The notes: generated from the letters alone by a model not told the origin. Shown: positions 22,940 through 35,140, numbered from the stretch's first letter. The stretch: 64,000 bases of DNA from Ophiobolus disseminans (GCA_010093685.1 MU006227.1:932154-996153); one strand, 5' to 3'. Translations and numbers: made by a program.

Positions 22940-25356
22940 CGTCCTGCACTTCTGTTGTTGACTAAGAGTGTTTACCTGACAGGTCCTGCATCACCACCTT
23001 GGTGGGCATGGCTGGAATGACTCATTCTGTGGTTGAGTGAAAGATGAACAACGAGAGGCTGGTGAGTAGATGCTGTTGCAGAGTACCTGCACTTTGATCC
23101 TTCTTATATTCAAATTGGATTGTGCAGAGCAAGACACTCCTACACCACCGCAGATCAATACACCCGGGAGATTGGCACACTCCGCGGCGGAAATGCAGGT
23201 GACGGCTATGCGGAGATAATGCCGGCAACGCAAGTACAGAACATATGCCGTGCACATTCCTAGGTCCGGGGTGCATGTATGGAGCATTGCCGATGGTGGT
23301 AGCGATCTTCGCGTACAGAGTGCCAGCTCCCCTGAACCCGTCCACACTCGTGATGGTTCTCGAGCATGGACAATCTGGGCCGTGGGCATGGTCCTACTCG
23401 AGGCCAACTCGTGCTTGCGGTACGGGTGAAATCAGGGAACATCATCAAAAGAGCAAGCACCCGGGTCCGGGGTGTGTGGAGATCCTTAGTGAACGGGCTG
23501 TAGAGGTGTTGACAGGGCCTCAACTAATACATCGCAAGGACGACAGTTTTAGATTTACAGCGGAAGGTACGACCTTGTTAAGGACAAGGGCGAAACCGTA
23601 CCCAAGCCTGCTCGGAGAAAACGGGCTGTGGCAGATGGAAAATCTCGCATGTTAGAACATGAAGATGAAGTTTTCGGTGCATACCGAATGTGGTTGGGTC
23701 AAAAGAAACCAGTACCCCAGGGGTAGATGACAATGAAACAGAGAACCGGAGGGCGAATCGAGCTGGCGTTTGATGGCGATGGCGTAACGTAGAGGATTCA
23801 AGCCTGGGTTTTGTGGAGGGTCCAACCTAGACAAGCGCGGCTCTGAGTAACGCACGGAAGATTAGCGGGCGCTTCTTGGGTTGTCTGGTAAACTTTCTGA
23901 ATGTTGGATCAGCCCAGAAAGTTTGCCGGATAGGTGTCGCTCCATTTAGGGACTTAGAGTTCCTGGATACGAAGCGCGATTGCCGGGATACCTAGTACCC
24001 TGGAACGCACTGGTAGTATGTAATCGGTGTGCAGGGAGGCGCTGTGGCGCACAATCACGCGGATTGGTAGTAAGCCGAGTGTTGGGTAAGGCAAACGAGA
24101 AAGCGTAGGTAATCGGCAAACCTTACCGTAGTTTGGCAAGTCGCAGATGCTAAGCGGCGTAAATGGGCAATCATAGCTGTGCCGTCTGACGCGTACTTTG
24201 TGCCATCTCCAGCAAGGAGCAAGTCCTGGAGCATAAGGTTCTGCGAAAGACGGCTGTAGCTCCAGGGCACTATCTCCAGGGCACCGGGTTCAAAGGTGGC
24301 CACTGAAAGCCAACTCTGCCCGCGGAATCGACTGTTCATCGACAATGGAAACCAGAATGTTTGACGATGGTAGCACCCAGAGTGCAAGCAATAGATGTTG
24401 GGCGATCATACAGAGGCTGGTCGCTGAGATTCTGTTCTCATCAGGCGGTGAGGGTGGATCTCTAGGCAACAAGGCGATTGGCTTGTGTGGACCAGGGTTC
24501 GCTGACCAGTACAAATATTGGCCCGTTTGCAGGGACATCCCTGTTGAAACATGATCCTTCTGTCATGATACTCAAACTATAGCGAAGGGCACTATGATCA
24601 AAAGCGGTGCTCTGCTTGCCGAGGCGGTTCCTGCAGGGGAAGTCAGCAGTGCGCGGCGCAAGACTGATTTTCAAGTGCGATGAGCGATCCCATTTGCTGC
24701 TTTCAGGTCGTAACAATCAGGGAAGCGAGCGAAGAGGCTGAGAATGATATTATTATGACGTTTGAACATACTCACCGGTATGGTGCCAACCATCCGAAGT
24801 GCGTGTACAGATACATATAATGGTGAATCGAATCTGCGATCGCCAGGGCGAAGGGGGCGATTCGTTTGCGAAGACTCGATATGGATAGGATATAATGGTG
24901 GATACTCGTCGTTGAGGCGCAATGTTGAGGTGCAATTTGAGGTGCATGGCTGAATGTCGCGTGTCGTCCTCACGGGCGCGTCAATCAGCACTGCCCAGGA
25001 CGTGATGGCACCGGCAATCTCGTAAGAATGTGACTGTATCCATATGTGATCGGAATCACAGGAGAAATATTAACGTAGAAGAAAGTGAATCGCATGTAGC
25101 GTCCGTCCCTAGGCAGCAGACTTCGTTGGGGATGATGATAGGAGAGACGCTTCAGCATCGTCTGTGTTGGGGAGGGGGGAGCCGCTACCGCAAAAGCGGA
25201 ATGAACCCGTGGGGCCTACCCGAAGTGGACGGGCCGAGGCAGATGCAGGGGTGAAAACATTGCAAGACCCTGCGATGTTCTTCTTCAATGTTAGCACGAC
25301 ACCTAGTGTTTCTAGCCGTCAACGTCTCTCGAATATATTGAAGAGCATATTACACC
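22940..25356. other. Intergenic region before acetoacetyl-CoA synthetase
   Basis: Short frames only. The part next to 25357 should hold the synthetase promoter. A 138-codon minus frame at 22991-23407 overlaps the expected 5' exon area of the gene at 22421 but shows no domain. Confidence 0.35.
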
Positions 25357-27531
25357 ATGGACTCCGAGAATGGCTCCAATGGCACATCTTCAAGCGCTAA
25401 TCTCTTGTGGAGGCACCCTCACCCTTCATCCACGCCAATGACCAAGTACCTCCAACATGTGAACCACACCTATAGTCTGCACCTGTCCACATATGCAGAG
25501 CTCCATCAATGGAGCATAGACCATATAGACGCGTTCTGGGAGAGTGTATGGGAGTTTGTAGGCATAGAGGCTGAAGGCAGCGCGTCACCGGTTAGTAGCA
25601 GAAGTCATGGGCAACAACGAGAGTCATTGACAGTACTAGGCAGTCGACCCAGACGCCCCCATGTTTCCGCGCCCTACTTTCTTCCAGAATGCGCGTCTGA
25701 ACTTTGCCGAAAACCTCCTCTTCCCAACCAACCCCGTCGACCCGGAGTCACCAGCGGTCATCGCCGTGACTGAGACTACACGTGAGACCGTGACATGGCA
25801 CGGGCTCAGGGAACGCGTGAGATTATGTCAGGCTGGCATGATTGCACTTGGGCTAGAGGAGGGAGATCGTGTTGCCGGGTATGTCGCGAATCACACGAAT
25901 GCCCTAGTCGCCATGCTGGCTACAACGTCGCTCGGCTGCGTGTGGACAGCAATTTCTCCAGATACTGGTGTGCATGCCGTATTGGAGCGTTTGAGGCAAA
26001 TAGAACCCGCAGTTCTCTTCGCAGACAACGCTGCATTCTACAATGGCCGAAGTCATCCCGTTCTTCCAAAGGTAAACGAGATTGCAGCCGACTTGCCGTC
26101 TCTTCAGGCCGTCGTAGTGTTCCCCACCGTACCCTCCGTAGAAGTCGACATTAAGTCTATACAAGTTTGTGCTGGGAGGGCGTATGACTACGCAACTTTT
26201 GTCTCTCCTCCGACTGCCCCAGAGTTGACCTTCAAGCGACTCCGCGCGGATCATCCAGTTTATATCCTTTACTCAAGTGGAACGACTGGCGCGCCGAAGT
26301 GCATCGTTCATGGCGCCGTTGGTACACTTCTACAACACAAGAAAGAGCATATATTGCATTGCTCTATTACACCCAGCTCGCGCCTCTTCTACTTCACAAC
26401 ATGTACCTGGATGATGTGGCACTGGCTTGTGTCTGGTCTGGCCTCTGGTGCGACACTTGTGCTGTACGACGGATCGCCATTCCGCTATCTGGACAGCAAC
26501 GACTCTACAACGTCAGTTCCCGACGACCTGGCCATGCATCGTTTGATCGAGGAATACGATATCACACATTTTGGCACTTCTGCCAAATACCTCTCCGTTC
26601 TCGAGCAGAAGTCGGTGAACCCAACAGCTGCAGGCCTCAGCCTGAAGACATTGGAAGCCATCTACTCTACTGGCTCACCGCTTGCGCCCTCAACGTTCTC
26701 CTATGTCTACTCCGCCTTCCCAAGAACCATCAACCTTGGCAGTATCACCGGTGGGACCGATATCATCTCTCTGTTTGGGGCGCCAAACCCTCTACTACCA
26801 GTGTACGAAGGAGAGATCCAAGGGCCCGGCCTCGGCATGGCTATTGCAGCATACGACTACACTGGTGCTGACATCTCAGCCACCGGTGAAGCGGGCGATC
26901 TTATTTGCACCAAACCATTCATCTGCCAGCCAGTGGCATTTTGGGGAGCTGGAGGGGAGCTCAAGTATCAGTATTCGTATTTTAACAAATTCGTGAATGA
27001 GAAGGGCCATCCGATTTGGCACCATGGCGATTTCGTCCGGTTCAATCCAGCCACCGGCGGGCTTTGGATGCTAGGTCGCAGCGACGGTATACTGAAGCCT
27101 GCTGGCGTACGTTTTGGATCTGCTGAGATCTACAACGTGGTGCTGGAGCACTTCGCCGAAGAAATTGCTGATGCATTATGCATCGGTCGACGAAGGGAGA
27201 CCGATGCCGACGAGACCGTCGTACTTTTCTTGAAGATGGCTGAAGGTTACAAACTTCACTTCAACTTAATCAACAACATCAAGGCGGCGATCAAGGAAGC
27301 GTTAAGTGCTCGACATGTGCCGACAGTAGTCGATGAGTGTCCCGAGATACCAATCACTACCAATGGAAAGAAGTAGGTTGCACCATTGATTAGTCAACAT
27401 GCACGCTAACAATTTCTAGGGTTGAGGGCGCGGTCAAGCAAATACTATGTGGCCTAAACGTCAAAACTTCTGCGAGCGTCGCCAATGCTGCATGCCTTGA
27501 CTGGTATCGTGAGTGGGCTCGGGCGCATTGA
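25357..27531 (+). CDS. Acetoacetyl-CoA synthetase
   Basis: Three exons: 25357-25590, 25640-27372 and 27420-27531; 692 residues, close to the usual family length. The enzyme activates acetoacetate with ATP and CoA in the cytosol, feeding ketone carbon to sterol and fatty-acid synthesis. The N-terminal cap begins after LLWRHPHPSSTPM; ARLNFAENLL is typical of the family. The ATP-binding P-loop is YILYSSGTTGAPKCIVHG. TTCTWMMWHWLVSGLASGA, then SITGGTDIISLF, then WHHGDFVRFN follow in order. The hinge is LGRSDGILKPAGVRFGSAEI. The C-terminal PITTNGKK, with the catalytic lysine, is completed across the last intron by VEGAVKQIL. All expected motifs are present and the gene looks intact. Confidence 0.95.
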
Positions 27532-27872
27532 GGTACTGAGAATCTTCATTCTCGATGCTGAGGTTGTTCTGGTGTCCTCCATGAGACTGTGAGAAGCTTC
27601 CATGGGCCTCGGGTTTGCACATTGTGAGCGGACCAACGTGGAAACCTACATATTCGAGCTTGAGTATGGCAACAATGTTTCTGCAACCCGAAAGTTTGTA
27701 GAAACCACCAGACCCATATGCACAGTGACACTGTGAAGTCACACCCTCTCTCCATTGTAACTCATCCGACGAAATTACCCTGGCAAGGCTGCGTACAGCC
27801 ATCAAACACCATCGACCGAACACACCGCAAATCCTACTCTCGTCATTAACCTTCATACGTGTTTAACAAACG

Positions 27873-28370
27873 ATGAGCGACTCGGATTCCTCCGTCAGCA
27901 GCAATGGCTCGTCGTTCTCGCAACCGCGCCGGGTTGGGTATATGAACGAGCCAGCAGAGCTCACTCGCATTGATCAACTCTCACGCAAGGCAAGCTTTTC
28001 GTCTTTTGCATACAAGGAGGATCCAATACATTGGCGTATCCTCGACCTCTTGTATTTTGATACTATCACGGATATGACCGATTCCGCGCGGCGCGGTCTA
28101 GCCAATAGCCTACACTTCCTAGTCGTGCGCGACATGTATGATGCAATCAAAATGCAGCGAATAGCTCCTAGTGGTATCAGTCTGCTATATGAGTATGATG
28201 TTTTGAAGAAGTTACACCGTTCGGTAGTCAAAATTACTGAGGCATCACAAAGTGATGCGGAGAGTCAGCGCCAATCGGTGTCGATGGTTGGCAAGTGGAT
28301 TGAAACGCAATCGCAAGCTCTCATTAGCTTGCGCACTAACGTCGATCTTGCCATCTATCGCAGTAAATAA
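27873..28370 (+). CDS. Small unknown protein, possible distant member of the neighbouring family
   Basis: Single exon, 165 residues, good ATG context. The N-terminus is Ser-rich (SDSDSSVSSNGSS). Then come IHWRILDLLYFDTITD and, after a gap, NSLHFLVVRD. This order, a short helix of the R-I-L-x-L-L kind followed by a hydrophobic strand ending in Arg, is the same as in the spliced genes at 29.1-31.4 kb, where the helix is in exon 1 and the strand opens exon 2. The last third is helical and has no match. Transcribed toward the minus-strand cluster. Function unknown. Confidence 0.65.
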   Translation: MSDSDSSVSSNGSSFSQPRRVGYMNEPAELTRIDQLSRKASFSSFAYKEDPIHWRILDLLYFDTITDMTDSARRGLANSLHFLVVRDMYDAIKMQRIAPSGISLLYEYDVLKKLHRSVVKITEASQSDAESQRQSVSMVGKWIETQSQALISLRTNVDLAIYRSK

Positions 28371-29096
28371 GCAATCATGAAGTCTGGACATGTCGCTTCA
28401 TTCAGCCAGCCACTTCCATCAAACAGGCATCTCTAGAACACCCTGCAATAAAATGTGACAATACTCCATTATCCAAAAATCATCCGTAACCTCCTACCCC
28501 AGCACCACACCCTCGTCGTACCTTCCCTGCCCCTGACCCCGCATCCACACTAGTGTGAATAGCGCTTACCTTATTTCCTCCATCAAACCCCATGGATCCT
28601 CCAATGACTCCCGACCGTCAGCAATACCCTCAACCCTGCGATCGCCGGCTGAATCGACTGCGAGTCAGTCGGCCGTTGTGGTGCGACTGCCACGCTAAGC
28701 CCTACACCAGGGCTGCAGCCAACCGTCGCTCGTCACACGATGACGAACTTTGTTTCAGAGCGAACCTTGTTTGAGCGGGAAGCTTAATTTGACAACGTCG
28801 GATCCACTTTTTCCATTCCTGCGGAGCACTGCGCAACTGTATTCATTTCACTGGGGCGCAATTACGGACGTGGAGTCAACGATTAAGATCAGCTTTCGAA
28901 TTTTTGAGGAAGAAGTGACGAGGACAGCACGAGGTGAAAAAAGTAGGTTGAACGTTTTCCCCACTTTGCATGTAGCAGGCGGCTCGATCAGTAGGCCGTG
29001 GGCGAGTTTGAGTTCAATACTCCTATATCGTAGCCTGCGCGAATCACTTGCTTGCATCCTGTTCCTTGTCCACCTCACACCCAGTAGTGAGAGCCA
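28371..29096. other. Intergenic region between convergent small genes
   Basis: No supported gene. A plus frame at 28592-28774 with MDPPMTPDRQQYPQPC has a good start context but ends after 60 codons. A 130-codon plus frame at 28750-29142 runs antisense into the next gene. Confidence 0.3.
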
Positions 29097-29556
29097 CTAC
29101 CAAATACCCTGGATTTCCTTGAAGATGAGCTCCATCTTCTGATCGACCTTTCTGCTGAGCGCATCCATCCAGTCCTCGGGTTGGGCGACGGTCACTTCCA
29201 CAGCCTTGTAGGTGCCGCTGGTAGTATGTACAAGGACGGCGATCGTAAGTTCTTTAGAAACGCCAGTGTGACGGTCGTATATGCTGGCGAAACTCATCAC
29301 GGAGATGTTGGACGCATCGATCGAGGTGGTGTTGGTCTTGACGGAAAGACGCCGTATGATGTGGGCAATGTTTCCTTTCCTTATGTAAGCCAGTGGTGGA
29401 AAGATCTAATGACATTTACTGACGAGTGGTGACCTTGTAGATAGCCTCGTCTTCATCCTTAGAGTTTCCGGTGTATTTCTTCGGGGACAGGGTGCGATAA
29501 GGCAAAAGAATGTCATAGAGGCGCTCCTCGGCAATGTTGGCACTGACGCAATCCAT
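29097..29556 (-). CDS. Small unknown protein, two-exon family, cluster 1 member a
   Basis: Exon 1 29556-29424 and exon 2 29374-29097, about 136 residues; an in-frame ATG at 29679 would add 41. Exon 1 holds AEERLYDILLPYR. A phase-1 intron (donor GTCAGT, 49 nt) precedes NIAHIIRRLSV; a donor 2 nt downstream with a different acceptor is also possible. Exon 2 then gives alternating strands (NISVMSFASIYD, ELTIAVLVHT, YKAVEVTVAQ) and a final helix WMDALSRKVDQKMELIFKEI. The same plan is seen in the genes at 29828, 30751, 51781 and 52591. No known domain, signal peptide or membrane segment. Confidence 0.65.
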
Positions 29557-29827
29557 GTTGTTGGTTAAATTCTCGCCCAAGTTGGTTGAGTATTGTGGAA
29601 GGTGAGTGAAGATCGTGGTCGAGGACGAGAAGTTATCACAGGCTGTGATTTTGACGCCAAGACAAACTGTGCTCTCCACATAAATTTCTTTGGCGTTTCA
29701 TTAGTCACTTTCACTTCATCGTGAAAAGCAGTGACCGAGCGTCGCTTCCAAGACCTGTCTGTTCCCGCGCAACCTTGCCGGCCTAACACATCGTTCATGC
29801 ATCCAACTCCCCAACTACGACGACCGT

Positions 29828-30462
29828 TCAAGTTCCGTTCGATTTCTTCGAAAGCCCCAGAAGCGCATCCTCAAGACTCTTCTCCACCTCCGTAAATAGC
29901 TTATCGACCGCGCTCTCCCCAGGGAACAGCGGGACTGTTGAAATAGCGTCATCACGTGAGCTGTTTCGGCTCCAAGTATATAGTCTGGGCTTCCCCCAAT
30001 ACTCATCAATCAAGTCTTTCCTCTGAACTTCAACAAGGACACTCAAGATCTTATTCGACTTCCCCGCCTCCTTCACCAGCAGCGCCAGGACCCCGCCTTT
30101 CGAGCCCTCAGCCCAAGCCTCGAAGCCCCACATCGTGACGAAGATGTCCTCGCGAGTGACTTTGTCGCCGCGCTCGCCGTCGCGGATGAGGAAAGTGATG
30201 TTTCCTAGTAGCCCGATTCAGTGACGCGACGCATGGCTGTACAGTGTGCTGAAGATGTACGGGCTAGAATTTTGGCTTTGCGCTGCTCCGCGAGTTGGAT
30301 TTTGACTGAAGCGTCTGCGCTCGTCGGCTTGATGTACGTGAATGGTGGGCGGAATGGCGATAGAAAGAAGAGAATGCGCTCCTCAAGAGATGCGGCGGTT
30401 GAGGTGACCTCCATGACTTTGAGGTAACTATAATTGCACTCGCTGTTTTGAGGTGACGGCAT
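29828..30462 (-). CDS. Small unknown protein, two-exon family, cluster 1 member b
   Basis: Exons 30462-30261 and 30204-29828, 192 residues; a second in-frame ATG at 30414 gives 176. Exon 1 contains LEERILFFLSPFR and ends in a basic helix (AEQRKAKILA). The 56-nt phase-1 intron is followed by NITFLIRDGERG. Exon 2 has strands DIFVTMWGFEAW, GGVLALLVKEAG and LSVLVEVQRK, a longer insert with RLYTWSRNSSRDD, and a final helix AVDKLFTEVEKSLEDALLGL. It is the longest member. No catalytic motif is seen. Confidence 0.7.
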
Positions 30463-30750
30463 GTAGAAGAGGGAGATGGGCGATGCAAACGACAATTGTT
30501 TTGCCCGCGCTAGTGAGGAACGGGCTTTTTGCTTTCACGGATGTTTCGAGAATGCAGAGGACTTTTCAAATTCATGACATGCATTGCGCATTGTCGTATC
30601 CATGATTGCAACGACCATAGAGCTTACGAAGGTACCCGATATGTGGTATTGCACCATATGTGTATCTTTGTGACTAGAATACGCAGTCTTGTTATGTGCC
30701 CGCTCTCCGTGTTCCACCCATCTGCGAGACCAGTCCTGACCCACTTCTCC

Positions 30751-31423
30751 CTAAGCTGCAGGGAAGAACTGAAGCATAAGTCGATCCACCTCCGCCGTCA
30801 GTCGCTCCACTGCGTTCTCGCCTTTCTTGACTCCGATGCGGACCACAGTATGCGTGAACCCGTTACCGCCATTCACGAAGACCCCAATGCCTGCCACTCC
30901 GACGTCATCTTCCATCTTCAGCTTCGTGGCATGCCAGTTACGCGAGGCGATGGATACGTCGTTGTTATCAATTGGCTTGCCGTAGCTAGACTGGTTGTGG
31001 CGCATGAGGAAAGCTAGGTTTGCTTTTATTCGTTAGTGCAAGTTTTCGAGAGACGAAACAACAGTAGGGTCAGTAGGATCGAACGGCGGAATATCGTAAC
31101 ATACCACACAGTACGAGGGCCAGGCGGTCGTCGGAAGCAGTCATGCCATCCTCAAAGCACTCGTCGCGGTACGGATACAAAAGGTTGAGAATGCGCTCCT
31201 CCAGTGCCTCACCCGATGCTTGAGGAGTCGGGGCAGCTTGAAGTACATGTGGCGCCTGCTGTGGCTCGTGGTATAGAGAGTGAGAGGGCTGAAGGTTCTG
31301 CGGCGGCGCCATGTTTGAGTGGGTCTGGTGGGCCGCTGGAGTCGTTGTTGAGTAGCGGGAAGCCTGCTCCGCGGATGGGCCAGCATTTGTGAAGTGACCG
31401 GGCGGGAAGTTCTGATGCGCCAT
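30751..31423 (-). CDS. Small unknown protein, two-exon family, cluster 1 member c
   Basis: Exons 31423-31105 and 31022-30751, 196 residues, start in good context (accATGgcg). The first 70 residues are low-complexity, rich in Pro, Gln, His and Ala. Then comes ALEERILNLLYPYRDECF. The 82-nt phase-1 intron (GTATGT..AAAAG) leads into NLAFLMRHNQ. Exon 2 has VSIASRNW, GVAGIGVFVNGG and HTVVRIGV strands and a final helix ENAVERLTAEVDRLMLQFF. Same plan as its neighbours; all three cluster-1 members run on the minus strand with gaps of about 270 bp. Confidence 0.7.
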
Positions 31424-31872
31424 GGTGAAGAGTGAGCCTCACGTGTGGACTCTTTGTGGGTGAAACTGAGTAGCAAGTTCGCTGGAGGCCGCCCGGAAGG
31501 CGCACCGTCGAGCATGGAAGAAGGGTGTTGAAGGTCTCCCTCACTAGTGACAAACGACAGTCACTCTCACTTTGCGCACGGACGTCCCAATAGCTTGATA
31601 AACACGACCGACTCACATCACAGATCGAAAAGTAAGGCATCGCTGTAAGGTACACTGGTCCCACTGCACATTGTTCCAATGCCATAATGGCAGCCTGCTG
31701 GAATGATGACGTTACATAGGTCTATGTGAGAATCTCTCTCTTTGCAATCAGCCAGCGCCGTTGAGCGTAGCTGATGAAGGGAGGGCATACGATAGCAAAA
31801 ACTTGGTACCCTTTTGAAGAGCTTTTCCAACAGGCGAGCCTCAAGCCATCGTGAGTGACCTGTTTTGTGGTT
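31424..31872. other. Intergenic region between member c and the CorA-like gene
   Basis: No supported gene; it should hold the promoter of member c and the 3' end of the CorA-like transcript. Confidence 0.35.
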
Positions 31873-33835
31873 CTAGTAGTCCTTTTCGCCGTGGTCACCC
31901 GCACTTGTGTTCTTCCTTATTTTCAACTTTATCCTCATGTTTTCCCAAAAAGCCCGTACCCAGTCTAGCAAGAAGGTGATGAATGGCCTGGTGAACATCA
32001 AAATAGACAGCGCCATGATGAAGGATCCTGTTGTCCGCTCGAAGTTGAAGATGGGGCGTTCTGCTCCAAAGTACAGTATTACGAGAACCAGCGGTATGGC
32101 CAGCTACTGTGTCGTCAGCCTTTAATGGGAATCAAGGTCATTGGCTTGTAACTTACCCATAGGAGTAGGACGCTTGTACGCGCGGCTTTGGATGTCTCCT
32201 GGACAAGTTTAACAATTTCGATAGAAGCCTCTGTCCCCTTTCGGTGAAGGTGAAGAACTTTCCGACTGATTATATTAGTTTGAAGGTTCAGTGCGTAAGC
32301 TTGTTGATTGATCCGCGTATTTTCGGCTTCGAGTTGAAGTTTAATCTGTACGGTGTTAATGAAGGCATGGAAATAGCAATACATACTCACCACCTCTGAT
32401 GATGCTTTGCACGACTTGCTTAGACTCTCTAGCTTTGCTTCCAAGAGCTTGAGACTTTGAAATGCATTCCTGATATCTCTCATCGACTTCATTGCCAGGT
32501 CTGAGGTCATATCCGAGAAGAAGTTGGCATCTCCGTCTGCATCCGCGAACTTGGCCCACGCGCGGCCCGCTTTGCATACGCATTCTTCCGTGTGGGCCAA
32601 AACGGTTGAAATCTCAATGAGACGATCAAATTTATACACCACTTCTACTTTTGATCGTTGGGCAAACTCAAGCTATCATTATTGGTTAGTACATATCAAC
32701 AACGTACATTTAGTGGCTTACCAAACTCTGACAAAAGGGCGCTAGAGTCTGAACCAAGTATTCCCACTCTTGAAGTATGATGTCGGACCTGAGAGCTACA
32801 ATCCATAGCCAGTACTTTCTCGGGTCCCAAATAGGAGAATTTGCATCGATGAATGGGCCGTTCATACCATCTGTTGCAAGATAGTCTTCGTATAGCCTCT
32901 CATCTGGATCTTGTTTGTCACCCGTGAGCTCTTGCTTTGCGTTGGAGAAAGCATAAGCCACCCAACGTGTATTGTCCCAGCCGGAGACAACGATCGTTAC
33001 TTGCGTCTCATAGAGATTAAAGCGCTGATTCGGGTTCGTGTCCGAGGGTATGCTAAAAAGGCTATCCTGGCCCGATCGCTGTTCGGGATTTGAGGGAGCA
33101 TGAAATTCATGATTCGGAGCTTGTTGCCTGAGTATTAAATATGGGATATTGAAGTTGAGGCTGAATCGGATGCCTCTTGACTGTGCAAATTTTAGCGTAG
33201 CACTCGTTGTCCAGTGTACACTTGAAACTTACTTCCAAAGCCACCTGGACGCGACATTCCCTGCTGATGAAGTCTTTGACGGCTTGTTTGATGGTATTTG
33301 CTTCAGGATATGATATGGTTTTTGCAATTGCCGAGACATAGTCCAGGTCAGGCTGGTGTACATAACTACACAACAGTAAGCAGTGGTTCGACTATTGCTT
33401 GGACACGTGAAACGCTCACATTAGTCGCCGATCAGCGTTCAGATGATCATGTGAGGAAAACCTCTAATGTGATCTGTCGGATGTGGGAGACAGGGCAAAA
33501 GTGAGAAGAAGGTTGTTGTATTGAGAGAGCTACATAGAGCGATTATATACACAACATGATGAGTAAGCCAGTGACTAAGAGTCACGTGGAGATGCAGTCC
33601 ACAGTGTACCATGTTAACTAAGGTGCCCGGCTAACATGATCGTTAGTTATGTGCCTTTCACAGTCAACTCTTTACTCACCTTTACATGGAGGCTTTCTTG
33701 TAGTTGCGCCGAGCTAAGCCATTCTGGATATTCACGAGCCCGGTTCGTACCGTACTCTCTGTCATCTAGGCGTGCTCGTGATGATGAGCCTATTCGATGC
33801 GTGTAGCCAGAATCGCGTTCATGTGCAGTGTCATG
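31873..33835 (-). CDS. CorA-like fungal membrane protein, 5' end uncertain, one intron carries a solo LTR
   Basis: Exons on the minus strand: about 33835-33680, 33463-33420, 33365-33233, 33180-32722, 32672-32391, 32345-32157 and 32103-31873. Read together they give a continuous frame: AREYPEWLSSAQLQESLHVK, then RFSSHDHLNADRRLIYVHQP, then SRGIRFSLNFNIPYLILRQQ, then a helical region (LLEAKLESLSKSCKAS, LQLEAENTRINQQAY) and two C-terminal membrane helices (LAIPLVLVILYFGAE; MALSILMFTRPFITFLLDWV). This is the layout of fungal CorA/ZntB-like proteins of unknown role; the GMN ion-channel motif is not seen. Intron 33464-33679 would be 49 nt without the inserted 162-bp LTR. The frame opens upstream to a second solo LTR at 33836; no ATG is found, so the start is missing or in an unseen exon. 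Confidence 0.65.
33475..33636 (-). repeat. Solo LTR, family A, inside an intron
   Basis: 162 bp, about 95% like the LTRs of the Copia element at 35627-41029. Exact 5-bp target duplication TGATC at 33470-33474 and 33637-33641. Ends TGTTAGCC..CCGACA on the minus strand. A solo LTR forms by recombination between the two LTRs of an element. Confidence 0.93.
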
Positions 33836-33997
33836 TGTCAGCCTGGCACCTTAGTTCACATGGTACAATGTGGACTACATCTCCACGTGACTCTTAGTCA
33901 CTGGCTTACTCATCATGTTGTGTATATAATCGCTCTATGTAGCTCTCTCAATACAACAACCTTCTTCTCACTTTTGCCCTGTCTCCCACATTTGACA
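33836..33997 (+). repeat. Solo LTR, family A
   Basis: 162 bp starting TGTCAGCCTGGCACC and ending TTTGACA. Exact target duplication TCATG at 33831-33835 and 33998-34002. It contains a TATATAAT box. It sits between the CorA-like gene and the broken GDSGAW gene. Confidence 0.94.
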
Positions 33998-35140
33998 TCA
34001 TGCCTGAAAGCTTTTGACTAAGCTCCAAAGCATGAGACGGAACCGAGGTTACGTCACGATCTTCGAGAAATCGTTGGACAATTTCTTGGGCAGATGGCTC
34101 GCCTCCCCACCATACCCTACTATCATTGAACCATCCCATGTCACTATGTTGCATGTTGTTTGCCACAGGCATGTATTTCCATCTCTTCGATGAAACCCGC
34201 GAGCATAATTTAGTGAGGCAAGATCTTTTGAAGCCGAGGCACGCTTTTTTGTTCTTGGTTTCTTCTCGCGGCGGGAAAGCAGTCTGAGATTGGCGGCATC
34301 ACCAGCAGTATATATGCTTGAATTATCGTCGTCGTCTTGCGCAAGAAGGGCGTTCCTTGTGTCTGACTGAGTGACAACGGCAGCACCAACGCATTCTCTC
34401 GCATTTGTAAGTGTATCGAAAGCAGAAAGGACGCATGCTGCTCCACTTTTTCGATTCGGAATGTCGCTTCCGGCTGGCAGCATAACCGACGCAGCACCAA
34501 AGCATTGTCTTATATTCTCGAAGACGTCAAGAGCAGGCATTACATATGCGTCTCCAAAGACATTTGTGGCAACAACATGTCCGTAGAGCTCAGGTGCTGC
34601 ATAATGCACTACCCACGCACCTGAGTCGCCCTCACAAATTGCGCATTATGTAAGCACAATTAAACAGAGAGCAAAGCGGGCACTGCACTTACTGCTTTCG
34701 TCCTTTATTTGTAGAAGGTATGCATCGACAAAGATTTCGCTCTGTGCTAGCCAGAGACGTGTTGGAATACTGGAAAGCTCCCCTTAGCGTGTTCCTCCTG
34801 AAGCACCCAAAATTAATACTGGATCGGAAATATCATCTTGATCTCGCGGCTTGTGGGACATCATGCCTTGTGAAATCCACTGGATCAAGGCCAACATTCC
34901 CCTGAGCGTGAGCCACGGGATGGACAGCTTGATCGGGCCGCAGTGTATTGACCTTTGTCAACATGTGAGAAAAAGGGTTGAGGAAGAAGTTGGTTGATTG
35001 ATAGAGACTATCGAAGAGAGCGAATATATATCCTCCTGTTACATAAGCAGTGATGAAACACGCTACTCCAGAGTAGGTGTAGATGCTGACAACCTTGAAC
35101 AGGGACCAATCGTAGGTTTGCTTGGCTTGCCCAGCTGATA

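Noticed and set aside
22991..23407. 138-codon minus frame upstream of the second RVGTS gene
   Set aside because: No similarity to the N-terminus of the paralogue and no good splice to it; left as unassigned.
26299..26871. 190-codon plus-strand open frame
   Set aside because: It lies wholly inside the acetoacetyl-CoA synthetase exon in another frame and has no protein features.
34049..34609. 186-codon frame as an intact gene
   Set aside because: Its N-terminus is missing; conserved upstream blocks lie beyond a solo LTR and a Copia element.
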